Below the pieces are notes generated by a model. That model was given only the letters and a program-made list of their open reading frames with translations. It did not search any database and was not told the DNA's origin. From assembly GCA_951812665.1 (NCBI GenBank), contig CATOST010000042.1, forward strand, positions 1-39,191: DNA of 39,191 nt, read 5' to 3'. This DNA comes from an uncultured Acidobacteriota bacterium. Its GTDB lineage: Bacteria > Acidobacteriota > UBA6911 > RPQK01 > JAJDTT01. Position 1 is the stretch's first letter; the number at the start of each line of letters is the position of its first letter. The position numbers and the translations under genes were made by a program. Shown one piece after another: positions 23,551 through 32,097 of the stretch.

Positions 23551-26500
23551 TCACGGACCCGCGGTGAAACGCCGCGTCTCCAGGGGCACTCCGTAAACTT
23601 CCTCCCCGGGACCGTATCCTCCACCCTCGGCGCCGATATCGTACTGGTAGTCCAGGATGAAGGTCATCACGTCCGCCATCTCCTGTTCCGAGATGGTCTC
23701 TTCCAGTCCCTCCGGCATCAGGGACTGCACGGTGGCTCGAATCTCCTGGATGTCCTTCCTCAGCAGCGTGTTCTGCAACTCCTCGCTCTCCACCAGCGTG
23801 ATGCTGGCCGCCGTCTCCTGGGCCATGAGGCCGGTGTAGAGACGACCCTTCCGATCGGTCACCACGTACTGGGTGAACTGGGGCTCGACGACCCGGTTCG
23901 GATCCAGGATGCTGGTCAGGAGCGTATCCCGGTCCTGGTAGCCGGCCACGATGAGATTGGGACCGACCAGATGCTGGGTGGTGCCCAACCGATGGCACTT
24001 GATGCATTCGCGGCGGTAGACCCTCTCGCCGCGTCCCCGGTCCCCCGGCAGCGTCAACGCGGCCTGGTAGTTGGCCAGGACCTCCAGCCGGTCACTGGGC
24101 GTGGAGGCCTCGAAGAGTTTCAGAGACCGGTCGCGGATCCCCTGGTCGTCGTGGTTCATCAGGAGCTCGCGGCGTTTGGCGTCGATCTGGTGGACCGGAA
24201 CCGTCTCGGACTCGATGGCGTCCAGCAGGGCGCGGGTCCATTCCGGCCGGGACAGCACTCCCGACAGGACACCGCCTCGCACGTTGGGCGTCTGGGTACC
24301 CCACGACTCCAGCAGCAGCGGGGCGATCTCCGGTTCCTCGTAGCCGGCCAGAGCCGCGATGGCGGCGAGCTGCACCGCCTGGGGCTGCTGGGGGTCGATC
24401 AGATTCGTCAGGGCCTCCCGGACCTCTTCCAGAGTGGCGTGCCGGATCAGTCGAATCGCCGCCAGGCGTTTTTTCTCCAGGAGTTCAGTGTCGGCAGCCG
24501 CCGCGAGGGCGGCCTCGAAATGGGTGCCGATCATGCGGGTGGCTGCCGGATGGAGGTTGTTGAGGCGGGTGAAGGTCCGGCCTTCGATGGCCAGTCCCTC
24601 GGCCAGGCTGGTCACGATGGCCAGCTGCAGATCCGGCTGTGAGGCCAGCGCCTCATGGGTGGCCGCGGCGCGGGTCAGGCGACGGAGTTCCGAGGTGTTG
24701 CCCCGGCCCCCGACGACGCGGGCCAGCGGCGGCAGCCACTGCCCCGCCAGCGGCTCCTGCTGAAACGCTTCCAGGTCCGCCAACTTCGTGAAGAGCCGGT
24801 CGGCCAGGCGGGTGCTGGAGCTCAGGACCGAGTTTCGGATCCAGCGGTCTCCGCCGTCGCTGCGGGCAATCTTCACCAGGGCCGGAAGAATCCGCCGGTC
24901 TCCGGCCTCGCCCAGAGCCAGGGCGATTCTCATCCGCACGCGCGGATTCTCGTCCCCGGCCAGTTCCAGGATCTTCCGGAAGAGCCGTCCGGAGCGCTTC
25001 ATCCGCTGCTCCGCGTGCGGCACGGCGTGCTCCCGGACCCCGGGGGAGGAGTCGGACAACGCCCGGACCACGTCCGCATCTCGGAGAGCGACCAGCCCGT
25101 GCAGCGACCAGAAGGCATGCATCCGGGCCAGGGGACGCTCGCTCTCCTTCAGCAGGCGCCGCAGCAGCGGCACCGCGGCTTTGTCCTGACGCTCGAAGAT
25201 GAGCCGGTGCGCCGTCTCCCGCCACCAGCCGCCGGGGTGCTCCAGGTGCCCCACCAGTTCCTGGATGTCGGCCTCGCCCAGCCGCGGTGCCGGAGGCGTC
25301 TTGAAATCGAGGGGCGCCACCCGGTAGATCCGCCCGTGTTCCGACCCCCGGGAGAAGTCCAGATGCGCGAGGACTCGCTCCGGCACGTGGCCGTGCTCCA
25401 CGAGTTCCCGGCACATGTCCAGCACGTAGAGGGTCCCGTCGGGTGCGTTGACCGAGTTGATGGGGCGGAACCAGTTGTGGCTGGAACGAAGGAACTCCTT
25501 GCCCTCGGGTTCGCGGCGCACCGCCTTGAAGGTGACGCCGTCGGGTTCCAGGACGCGCCGGTGGAACAGATTGGCGGTGGCGGCTCCGGTGAAGATGTTG
25601 CCCCGGTACTCCTCCGGATACGCGTGTCCGGTGTAGACCTTCACTCCCGCCCAAGCAGCGGCAAACTCCTGGTAGTTCTCCCGGCCGCCCTCCTCGACCC
25701 GGGTGATCCTCCCCGCGAAGATTCGCCGGGCCTCGCGAATCTTGCGCCAGCGTTCGATGGGGCTGCTCCGGTAGATGGCGAGCCGTCCCTGGGTCAGCGG
25801 GTTGACCTCCATGGAACCCATGGTCAGGTACCCGTGCAGGTCGAAGAAGAGGTAGGGGTTCCGCTCCAGGTATCCGGGCGGCATGACCACGTGCCGGCCG
25901 AAGGATCCCGCCCGGCAGACGTAGCGGTTGAACCACTCGTCGAATGTGTACCCGAACTGAAAGGTCTGGTTCGTGAGCTCCATCTCCAAGCTCACCGGAC
26001 TGAAGCGGAAGTCCCGGTTGTAGACGGAGACGGGCTCCGCGTCCGGCTGGCCTCCCGGACGAATGTAGCCGCCGTTTCCTCCGGTGGAGGCGTAGATCTT
26101 GTGGTCGACGCCCCACATGATGTTGTTGAGCATCTGCTGTTCGTTGGTGACGCCGAACCCGGTGTAGATCTGCTTCCGGACGTCGGCCCGGCCATCGCCG
26201 TCCGTGTCCTTGAAGTAGAGGAGGTCCGGCGGCGCCGAGACGAAGAGCCCCCCTTTCCAGACCGCCACGCCGGTGGGCCAGACCAGCTTGTCGGCAAAGA
26301 CCTGGGCCGTTTCGTAGTAGCCGTCTCCGTCCCGGTCCTCCAACATCCGAATCCGGCCCGTTCCGTCCTCGCCCGGCCGCGGCTGGCGCGGGTAGCCGTA
26401 GAACTCGGCCACATACATGCGCCCGTTCTCGTCGAAGGTGGCGGACAACGGTTCCACCACCTCAGGCTCGTGGGCCGCCAGCTCCACCCGGAAGCCCTCG

Positions 26501-26763
26501 GCGGCCTCGATGGCCTTCAGGGATTCGGCCGGGTCCAGAGGAGGGATCGGTTTCAGGTACTCCCGGAGCTGATCCGGATTTCTGGAGATATCGGTGATCC
26601 GCCGCCATTCTTCCTGTTCCTCATCCGGACCGCTCGTGCAGGCGGCAGCCAAGAGGAGGCTTGTGAGCATCAGAATCCGGTGGACCCTGCTGCCGTATGC
26701 CCGGTCCGAGTTCCCAGGCTGGATCCGGGCGGACTGAGATCGACGGAATCTTCTTTGTGTCAT
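23551..26763 (-). CDS. PVC-type haem-binding lipoprotein: propeller dehydrogenase domain, HEAT repeats, cytochrome c domain
   Basis: The protein is about 1070 residues. A lipoprotein signal (MLTSLLLAAACTSG) indicates membrane anchoring outside the cytoplasm. Residues about 80-480 form a beta-propeller of the membrane-bound dehydrogenase/PVC N-terminal type (LSATFDENGRMYVAEFYGYP, DTDGDGRAD, GYIRPGG, INSVNAPDGTLYVLDM). Residues about 500-860 are alpha-helical HEAT-like repeats (DRRILPALVKIARSD, AVQLAAIAALAGYEEPEIAP). The C-terminal cytochrome c domain has CIKCH (about residue 919) for covalent haem and later Met residues that could be the sixth ligand. This architecture is frequent in Planctomycetes, Verrucomicrobia and Acidobacteria and is linked to periplasmic sugar oxidation; the substrate is unknown. 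The start at MTQRRF is my choice; upstream starts are open. Confidence 0.88.
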   Translation of the reverse strand: MTQRRFRRSQSARIQPGNSDRAYGSRVHRILMLTSLLLAAACTSGPDEEQEEWRRITDISRNPDQLREYLKPIPPLDPAESLKAIEAAEGFRVELAAHEPEVVEPLSATFDENGRMYVAEFYGYPRQPRPGEDGTGRIRMLEDRDGDGYYETAQVFADKLVWPTGVAVWKGGLFVSAPPDLLYFKDTDGDGRADVRKQIYTGFGVTNEQQMLNNIMWGVDHKIYASTGGNGGYIRPGGQPDAEPVSVYNRDFRFSPVSLEMELTNQTFQFGYTFDEWFNRYVCRAGSFGRHVVMPPGYLERNPYLFFDLHGYLTMGSMEVNPLTQGRLAIYRSSPIERWRKIREARRIFAGRITRVEEGGRENYQEFAAAWAGVKVYTGHAYPEEYRGNIFTGAATANLFHRRVLEPDGVTFKAVRREPEGKEFLRSSHNWFRPINSVNAPDGTLYVLDMCRELVEHGHVPERVLAHLDFSRGSEHGRIYRVAPLDFKTPPAPRLGEADIQELVGHLEHPGGWWRETAHRLIFERQDKAAVPLLRRLLKESERPLARMHAFWSLHGLVALRDADVVRALSDSSPGVREHAVPHAEQRMKRSGRLFRKILELAGDENPRVRMRIALALGEAGDRRILPALVKIARSDGGDRWIRNSVLSSSTRLADRLFTKLADLEAFQQEPLAGQWLPPLARVVGGRGNTSELRRLTRAAATHEALASQPDLQLAIVTSLAEGLAIEGRTFTRLNNLHPAATRMIGTHFEAALAAAADTELLEKKRLAAIRLIRHATLEEVREALTNLIDPQQPQAVQLAAIAALAGYEEPEIAPLLLESWGTQTPNVRGGVLSGVLSRPEWTRALLDAIESETVPVHQIDAKRRELLMNHDDQGIRDRSLKLFEASTPSDRLEVLANYQAALTLPGDRGRGERVYRRECIKCHRLGTTQHLVGPNLIVAGYQDRDTLLTSILDPNRVVEPQFTQYVVTDRKGRLYTGLMAQETAASITLVESEELQNTLLRKDIQEIRATVQSLMPEGLEETISEQEMADVMTFILDYQYDIGAEGGGYGPGEEVYGVPLETRRFTAGP

Positions 26764-26809
26764 GGCGATCATGATGCGCCGGATGCCCGAGGGCTGCAAG
26801 CTCGGAGGC

Positions 26810-26938
26810 GAGTCCTGAGACGCGCTGAGGACTCGGAAGCGAGACGCCTCAGATTTGACGCTGCAATCGGCAACGCTGGTGATACCCGGGTTTTTCGGGA
26901 AATCAGAGGACAGATCATGCGTGTCTCCAAATGGGGAA
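26810..26938 (+). pseudogene. Truncated second copy of the AbrB-antitoxin promoter, leader and first codons
   Basis: This block matches 28846-28967 at roughly 80-85 percent identity: the TTGACx promoter, CTGCAATCGGCAACGCT, the palindromic leader, and the start ATGCGTGTCTCCAAATGGGG (MRVSKWG). After seven codons the sequence departs into a REP-like palindrome, and no antitoxin body or PIN toxin follows. Base changes have also damaged the operator arms. It is a relic of a toxin-antitoxin module. Confidence 0.8.
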
Positions 26939-26944
26939 GTGAAA

Positions 26945-26968
26945 GAGAAGGTGACTCTTCCCCTTCTC
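26945..26968. repeat. REP-like GAGAAGGTGAC...CCCCTTCTC palindrome
   Basis: Imperfect inverted repeat of the GAGAAGGGGAC/GTCCCCTTCTC family, placed directly after the truncated antitoxin start. Further partial CCCCTTTTCCC copies follow to about 27000. Confidence 0.7.
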
Positions 26969-27075
26969 CCAACTGTCCCCTTTTCCCATTCCCAGGTCCC
27001 CCCAGACGCGCTCCGGAAGGTCGCAAGCTGCCTAAGAATATAGACACCGCGAGTGATTTAAGAGTGAGTAGAGTA

Positions 27076-28515
27076 ATGGAGATGGCGAAGGAGACGGAGC
27101 GGTTGCGGGCCGAGTTCCTGGGCTTGGTGAGCCACGAATTGCGGGCCCCGCTGACTTCGAACAAGGGCTCCGCCGCTGCCGTATTGAGCGCCACTTCGTC
27201 CCCGGCCGAGACGCACCAGTTCGTCCGCATCATCGACGAACAGGCCGATCACATGCTGGGGCTGATCAGCGATCTATTGGATGCGGGGCATATCGAGACG
27301 GGCACGTTGTCGGTTACCCCCGAGTCCTCGGAGGTGGCCAGGCTGGTGGATCAGGCCAGGAACACCTTCCTGAGCGGCGGCGGCCGGCACACCGTTCACT
27401 TCGATCTGCCGCTGGACCTGCCCCGGGTGATGGCCGACCGGCAGCGCATCGTCCAGGTCTTGAACAACCTGTTGTCCAACGCCGCCCGGTACTCGCCCGA
27501 GTCCTCCCCCATTCGGGTCGGCGCGGCGCTGGATGGTATCTATGTGGCGATCGCGGTCTCGGACGAAGGCCGGGGGGTGCCTCCGGACCTGTTGCCGCAT
27601 CTGTTCCGGAAGCACGTGCGTCTGGGGGATGGCGGGATCAGCGGGTCCGGCCTGGGTCTGGCCATCTGCAAGGGTCTGGTGGAGGCCCACGGGGGGCGTA
27701 TCCAGGCCGAGAGTGCCGGCGAGGGCCTGGGTGCGCGATTCACCTTCACGATTCCGGTGGCTGAAGAGCCTGCGGCCCACGACGCGGCCGGCTTCGGCCG
27801 GGGAGCTTCGCGCCCGTCTCGTGAAGGGCGGGAGCAAGCGGCAATCCTGGTGGTGGACGATGATCCGCAGACGCTCCGGTATGTTCGGGACACGCTGGCG
27901 GCGGCCGGCTATTCCTCGCTCGTGACGGGTGACCCTCGGGAGGTGGCCCACTTGGTCAGGACGAAGAAGCCCCAGTTGGTCCTGCTGGACTTGATGCTGC
28001 CCGGAACCGATGGAATCGAGCTGATGGAGTCCGTCCCTGAGATGGCCGATCGCCCGGTCATCTTCATCTCCGGTTATGGAAGGGACGAGACGATCGCCCG
28101 GGCCCTCGACAATGGGGCCGCCGATTACATCGTCAAACCCTTCTCGCGGACGGAACTGGTGGCGAGAGTCCGGGCGGCCTTGCGCCGGAACCACGAGTCG
28201 CCGGAACCGTTCCGGCTGGGGGACATGGTCATCGACTACGAGGACCGTCGGGTGACCGTGGCCGATCGCCAGTTGACGCTGACGGCCACCGAATACGGGT
28301 TGCTCCGATTGCTCTCGGTCAACTCGGGACGCGTCATAACGTACGCTTCCTTGTTCCGCCAGGTCTGGGGACGGCGGGACTCCGGAGATCCCCGGCCGAT
28401 TCGCTCTGTCGTGAAGAACCTCCGCCGCAAGCTGGGCGATGATGCGGCCAAGCCTGCCTACATCTTCAACGACCGCCAGGTCGGCTACCACATGGCCCGG
28501 CCAAACGACCTGTAA
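27076..28515 (+). CDS. Hybrid protein: histidine kinase, receiver and OmpR-type DNA-binding domain in one chain
   Basis: The 479-residue protein starts directly with the dimerisation helix MEMAKETERLRAEFLGLVSH, with phospho-acceptor His20 in SHELRAPLTS. The kinase core follows with the N box (NNLLSNAARYSP), G1 (VSDEGRGVPP) and G2 (GSGLGLAICKGLVEAHGG). After a linker comes a receiver domain (about 255-375) with ILVVDDDPQ, phospho-acceptor Asp305 in LLDLMLPGTDG and Lys in IVKPFSR. The last 100 residues are a winged helix (LTLTATEYGLLRLL, VITYASLFRQVWGRR, VKNLRRKLGDD). Kinase, receiver and output in one polypeptide is uncommon: it would be a one-protein two-component system. No PAS, GAF or membrane domain precedes the kinase. 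The gene begins right after a truncated antitoxin relic, so an N-terminal sensor may have been lost. Confidence 0.85.
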   Translation: MEMAKETERLRAEFLGLVSHELRAPLTSNKGSAAAVLSATSSPAETHQFVRIIDEQADHMLGLISDLLDAGHIETGTLSVTPESSEVARLVDQARNTFLSGGGRHTVHFDLPLDLPRVMADRQRIVQVLNNLLSNAARYSPESSPIRVGAALDGIYVAIAVSDEGRGVPPDLLPHLFRKHVRLGDGGISGSGLGLAICKGLVEAHGGRIQAESAGEGLGARFTFTIPVAEEPAAHDAAGFGRGASRPSREGREQAAILVVDDDPQTLRYVRDTLAAAGYSSLVTGDPREVAHLVRTKKPQLVLLDLMLPGTDGIELMESVPEMADRPVIFISGYGRDETIARALDNGAADYIVKPFSRTELVARVRAALRRNHESPEPFRLGDMVIDYEDRRVTVADRQLTLTATEYGLLRLLSVNSGRVITYASLFRQVWGRRDSGDPRPIRSVVKNLRRKLGDDAAKPAYIFNDRQVGYHMARPNDL

Positions 28516-28591
28516 GCGTCGCCACTGGGTTGTTCGTGGCCTCCCGGTCTTCGGAAGGATTCGCGCTGCATAGGTCAAGGAGATTTACGAA

Positions 28592-28679
28592 ATCGCTTTG
28601 AATCTCATCCGCTGTTGAAATTGTACCCGCTCGAGCGCCGGCTCCGGGTCCGCTCCCGGGGTTGATTCCCCACAAATGA
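28592..28679 (-). repeat. Second copy of the DUF983 gene leader and first codons
   Basis: About 88 bp matching 32412-32499 at roughly 90 percent identity, including the TACAAT box and the ATG with MRFKAIS in place of MRFNAIL. A stop codon follows at once; no DUF983 body is present. The remainder of 28516-28886 contains only REP-like palindromes. Confidence 0.8.
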
Positions 28680-28693
28680 GAGTAAGGTGACTG

Positions 28694-28719
28694 AGAGTAA
28701 GGTGACTGGCCCCTTCTCC
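28694..28719. repeat. REP-like GAGTAAGGTGACTGGCCCCTTCTCC palindrome
   Basis: Family member with a duplicated left arm: GAGTAAGGTGACT occurs twice in a row just upstream (28679-28708). Confidence 0.65.
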
Positions 28720-28886
28720 ACGCTGGCAGCGTCGCGCCGGCGGGAACGGGCCGAGGAGAGGGAAGGTCGAGTCCTTTTCTGTTGAAAGAGTTTTCGTCTG
28801 AGAGCCTGAGTCCACTCGGCGTCAAAACGCCCGACTTCAGCGAGTCCGAGGCGACGCTGAGGACTCGGAGGCAAGACTCCTCCGAT

Positions 28887-28936
28887 TTGACCCTGCAATC
28901 GGCAACGCTTATGATATCCGAGATTTTCAGGATATC
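28887..28936 (+). promoter_or_regulatory. Promoter and palindromic operator of the AbrB-PIN operon
   Basis: TTGACC (28887-28892) and TATGAT (28910-28915) are 17 bp apart. The inverted repeat GATATCC...GGATATC (28913-28936) overlaps the -10 box and is a plausible autoregulatory site. Confidence 0.6.
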
Positions 28937-28948
28937 AGAGGGTAGATC

Positions 28949-29179
28949 ATGCGTGTCTCCAAATGGGGCAATAGTCTCGCTGTACGGTTGCCCAAGGCAT
29001 TGGTTGAGGAACTTGGCCTGAAACCCGGAGAAGAGTTGGAAGTGGTGTCCGCGGCGCCCACGCGGATTGCCCTCGCGCGGGATGAGCGCCGAGCGAGGGC
29101 GGTCGAGCGGATGAGCGCGCGCGCTTGGACCCTGCCCGATGGCTATACCTTTGATCGAAATGAAGCCAACGCCAGGTGA
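28949..29179 (+). CDS. AbrB/MazE-type swapped-hairpin antitoxin
   Basis: The 76-residue protein MRVSKWGNSLAVRLPKALVE then ELGLKPGEELEVV has the swapped-hairpin AbrB/SpoVT fold; SKWGNSLAVRLPKALVEELGL is its DNA-binding signature. The C-terminal tail (SARAWTLPDGYTFDRNEANAR) is the region that usually wraps the toxin. Its TGA overlaps the toxin's GTG start by 4 nt (GTGA). A good promoter and a palindrome lie upstream. A truncated paralogue of its start lies at 26810-26938. Confidence 0.88.
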   Translation: MRVSKWGNSLAVRLPKALVEELGLKPGEELEVVSAAPTRIALARDERRARAVERMSARAWTLPDGYTFDRNEANAR

Positions 29180-29577
29180 CCGCGTTTCTCGACACGAACA
29201 TACTGATCTATGCCCAAGGAACGGGTCCCAAGAGTGAGATCGCCCGTCAGCTCATCCTGGCTGGCGGCACGATCAGTGTACAAGTCCTGAACGAATTCAC
29301 GTCTGTTCTCCACCGCAAATTCGGGCTTGATTGGGGTGTGATCGCCGAGGCGGTTGCCGATTTGAAAACGGCGCTCGGCCCCGTTCGGCCCATCGGTGTC
29401 GAAATCCATTCCGCAGCCGTCGACCTCGCTCGAGTGCACCGTTTCAGCTTCTACGACTCGCTGATTGTTGCCTCGGCCCTCGAAGCCGGATGCGATATCC
29501 TGTTGACGGAAGACCTTCAGACAGGGCGTCGTATCGGGAATCTTACGATCGTCAATCCTTTCCTTCAGAACGGCTGA
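29176..29577 (+). CDS. vapC: PIN-domain toxin paired with the AbrB antitoxin
   Basis: The 133-residue PIN domain begins with GTG as MTAFLDTNILIYAQ. Acidic residues are in place: Asp6 (FLDTNIL), Glu in VLNEFTSVL (about 40), Asp in FYDSLIVASALEAGC (about 95) and Glu/Asp in LLTEDLQTG (about 113). This predicts a Mg2+-dependent RNase. The 4-nt overlap with the antitoxin indicates translational coupling. The PIN plus AbrB-fold pairing is a known VapBC variant. The gene seems intact. Confidence 0.88.
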   Translation: MTAFLDTNILIYAQGTGPKSEIARQLILAGGTISVQVLNEFTSVLHRKFGLDWGVIAEAVADLKTALGPVRPIGVEIHSAAVDLARVHRFSFYDSLIVASALEAGCDILLTEDLQTGRRIGNLTIVNPFLQNG

Positions 29578-29673
29578 ACACGACCCTTGCTGTCCCTGTC
29601 CGGCTCCAAATTCGCTGGTGAAATTGGAGATCGAATCTCCGGTGGCCGAATTTGGATAGGATCATCACTGAAA

Positions 29674-29696
29674 GAGAAGGGTACTGTCCCCTTCTC
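29674..29696. repeat. REP-like GAGAAGGG-TACTGT-CCCCTTCTC palindrome
   Basis: One of the cleanest copies of the family in this window. The surrounding 29578-29879 region holds no gene that I can support. Confidence 0.75.
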
Positions 29697-29879
29697 CGGT
29701 TTGCGTAACGACCGGACAAAGTGAGGGTGCGCGGTGCTTCAAGGGTTCAACACCGGCTACGAAATCCAGCGTCTTGAGGACGGTGAGGCCGGTGCGCCGT
29801 CAGGGACCGATTCACAGCAAGGTCGGCGGCGGGATCTTCGCCCTGGAGGATCACCCTGCAAGCTGAATGGAGCACGCGA

Positions 29880-30665
29880 ATGGGCCACTTTCCAAAGCAA
29901 GTACTGATTGCCATTTTGCTTGGCTGTCTTGGTCCGGGTGGTGTGGCCTCCTCCTCCCAAGAACCACTGCTCAGCCATTGCCTCAAGGCCACAGGGGCTT
30001 CCGAAGAAGAGACGATTCTCGCTTTTCACAATGAGTTGCGGTTAGCCTTGGCGGCTGACGATCCTACATACTTGACGCTTCTTTCACGTTATCCTCTGCG
30101 GGTTTACGACAGCGGCGCCGGGATTGACATCGCCGATGCTGCGAGCTTGTACAGCAAGGCGGACACCGTCTTCCCGGAGGCCTTGCGAAGCCGAGTGCTG
30201 GATACCGACCCCAATGACGTTATCTGCAATAGCGGTGGAATCGGTTACGGCAACGGCCTCCTGTGGGCCAATGTTCGAAGGGATGGGGATACGGAACGAT
30301 TTGAGATTTATTCGGTTAACTTGCCTGACGCCGTAACCGGAAGATCCCCAGGTGTTCGGTTCGTTTGCCGGACAGCCGAATTCAGAAACGTCGTCGATCG
30401 AAGAGCTGACGGCTCTTTCCGCTTTCGCACTTGGAATACGCCTCGCCTGATCAGCGAGTCTCCGGACCTGGAACTTCTTTCCGGGCGGTCGGACATGGAA
30501 GGCACCGGCGTTTGTGCACATCGGATCTTCTGGTTTGAAGACCAAGACGCAACCTATTCGGTGAGCGAGATCGGATGCTCAAAAGCGTCCCCTCCGGACC
30601 ATGCAGTTGGAGTTTTTTCGATGAGGTCCGGCGGGGTCGAGAGGGCGTCCGGTTGGTGCTTTTGA
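29880..30665 (+). CDS. Secreted protein of unknown function
   Basis: The 261-residue product has a signal peptide (KQVLIAILLGCLGPGGVASS). Residues about 45-125 (AFHNELRLALAADDPTYLTL, LLSRYPLRVYDSGAGIDIAD, SKADTVFPEALRSRV, NSGGIGYGNGLLWANVR) resemble small periplasmic domains found as conserved hypothetical exported proteins, possibly with an NTF2-like cone. That is a guess from pattern, not a firm match. Several Cys residues in the exported part could form disulfides. No catalytic motif is visible. It sits between a toxin-antitoxin pair and OsmC, with no sign of a shared operon. Confidence 0.6.
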   Translation: MGHFPKQVLIAILLGCLGPGGVASSSQEPLLSHCLKATGASEEETILAFHNELRLALAADDPTYLTLLSRYPLRVYDSGAGIDIADAASLYSKADTVFPEALRSRVLDTDPNDVICNSGGIGYGNGLLWANVRRDGDTERFEIYSVNLPDAVTGRSPGVRFVCRTAEFRNVVDRRADGSFRFRTWNTPRLISESPDLELLSGRSDMEGTGVCAHRIFWFEDQDATYSVSEIGCSKASPPDHAVGVFSMRSGGVERASGWCF

Positions 30666-30864
30666 TGGATTACAGTGCCCGCAGATTGCGGCTGAGTTGC
30701 AACAGTCGGTCCCTCCTCACGGCCGTAGGGCGCGGGGTACGCTGCCGGCCCCTGGCCTCGTGCTTGTCATCGCGTTTGACAAGGTCGTCTTTTTCGGCTC
30801 CGAGTCGAAATCGGCCCTGGAGGAGGGAAAGAGCAATTTCACCAGAGATCAGAGGAATCGAGAC

Positions 30865-31320
30865 ATGTCGGAGCATCACGCGACCGTGGAATGGGAAAGG
30901 GGCTCTGTCGAATTCAACTACCGGTCCTACTCCCGCGATCACACGTGGAAGTTTGAGGGCGGGGTTCGAGTCAGTGCGTCCTCAGCACCCGAGTACCTTG
31001 GGAATCCCAATCTGGTCGATCCCGAAAAGGCATATGTGGCGGCACTCGCGAGCTGTCATATGCTCACATTTCTCGCGATCGCTGCTCGAAAGCGGCTGGT
31101 CGTGGATCGTTACCAGGATGCAGCGGTAGGATTCCTGGAGAAGAACGCGGATGGGAAGTTGGCCGTGACTCGTGTGGTTCTCCATCCCAAGGTCTCCTTT
31201 GGATCCCCGCCGCCATCTCCCGAAGGGTTGGAGAAGATCCACCAACTTGCACACAAAGAGTGTTTCATCGCCAACTCCGTCCGCACTTCGGTAACGTTCG
31301 AAATTGACTGGAAGAGTTGA
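30865..31320 (+). CDS. OsmC-family peroxiredoxin-like protein
   Basis: The 151-residue protein fits OsmC/Ohr family size. The segment NPNLVDPEKAYVAALASCHMLTFLAIAA carries the first conserved Cys (64), and AHKECFIANSVR carries the second (133). Family members reduce organic hydroperoxides using this Cys pair. The order and spacing fit the OsmC/YhfA branch more than Ohr. The ATG at 30865 with AGAGG upstream is chosen; an in-frame upstream start would add an unconserved 56-residue leader. The 3' end has a decayed second copy at 32543-32634. Confidence 0.85.
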   Translation: MSEHHATVEWERGSVEFNYRSYSRDHTWKFEGGVRVSASSAPEYLGNPNLVDPEKAYVAALASCHMLTFLAIAARKRLVVDRYQDAAVGFLEKNADGKLAVTRVVLHPKVSFGSPPPSPEGLEKIHQLAHKECFIANSVRTSVTFEIDWKS

Positions 31321-31435
31321 CAAACTTGGGATCAACTTGACGAGAACTCTCCCCTCCCCCGGGGCGGATGAGCACGATCCGCCGGCATCTCCTGGTTGCG
31401 GTACGCGGCCAGCATTCTCACCCGAGGGCAGGGGC

Positions 31436-31939
31436 TCAGTGCGAATCCCCGGTCGATGAGAAGGCGGACGCGTGTTCGATACGTGGTCCATCCAGGCCGC
31501 TCCCGGAGAGGGCGAGGCCCATCAGACCCGGCCCGGCATATCGGCAGGACATGCCCCGCACAGCCTTCCGGCTGAAACCGAAGCGCCGGTAGTAGGACGG
31601 ATCACCGAGTACGACGACTGCCGCCCAGCACTCCGCCCTTGCCCTTTCAAGTCCAGCCTCGATCATCGCAGCGGCAATCCCCCGGCGACGGCGGCTTGCC
31701 GCTACTGCGACCGGCGCCAGGGAGAGCGCCGAGTCCGGTGCGCGCAATCTTGAGAAAAGGGCATGGCCGATGACATCCGATGCCTCCACGGCGACCAGCG
31801 AGAACACGATATCGCCGTCCTTGCGGAGTTGCTCGACGAGGCGGGCTTCGGAAGAAGTGGGGAAAGCCGCGAGCAGAAGACTAGCGATTCCCGCCCGGTC
31901 GCCGTCCGCATCAGGGCGGATGAGGAAATCGGTCACCAT
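31436..31939 (-). CDS. GNAT-family N-acetyltransferase
   Basis: The 167-residue protein has the GNAT core: a first strand-helix (IRPDADGDRAGIASLLLAAF), the acetyl-CoA loop APVAVAASRRRRGIAAAMIE (the Q/RxxGxG/A motif, here RRRRGIAAAMI) and a late strand AAVVVLGDPSYYRRFGFSRK. The pattern is that of YhbS-like acetyltransferases, often annotated as predicted N-acetyltransferases of unknown substrate. It is convergent with OsmC and has a separate promoter. Confidence 0.8.
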   Translation of the reverse strand: MVTDFLIRPDADGDRAGIASLLLAAFPTSSEARLVEQLRKDGDIVFSLVAVEASDVIGHALFSRLRAPDSALSLAPVAVAASRRRRGIAAAMIEAGLERARAECWAAVVVLGDPSYYRRFGFSRKAVRGMSCRYAGPGLMGLALSGSGLDGPRIEHASAFSSTGDSH

Positions 31940-32056
31940 GCTCCATTTTTTAAGATTCCAGGAGATGGCTCAACCGGTGTTCATACTCGCACCGTGCGTC
32001 GTCGACTACGACATATACCGAATCCATCAGCCAATCTTTTTTCGCGTGGAGCAAAT

Positions 32057-32081
32057 GGAGAAGGTAACTGTCCCCTTCTCC
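32057..32081. repeat. REP-like GGAGAAGG-TAACTGT-CCCCTTCTCC palindrome
   Basis: Copy of the family between the GNAT start and the DUF983 stop; it may terminate the DUF983 transcript. Confidence 0.75.
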
Positions 32082-32097
32082 TGATCATTTGCTCGAG

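Noticed and set aside
24655..28515. Very long plus-strand open frame (over 1200 codons) running into the histidine kinase
   Set aside because: From 24655 to about 27060 it is antisense to the cytochrome-c HEAT-repeat gene and its composition mirrors that gene. Only the part from 27076 shows real domains.
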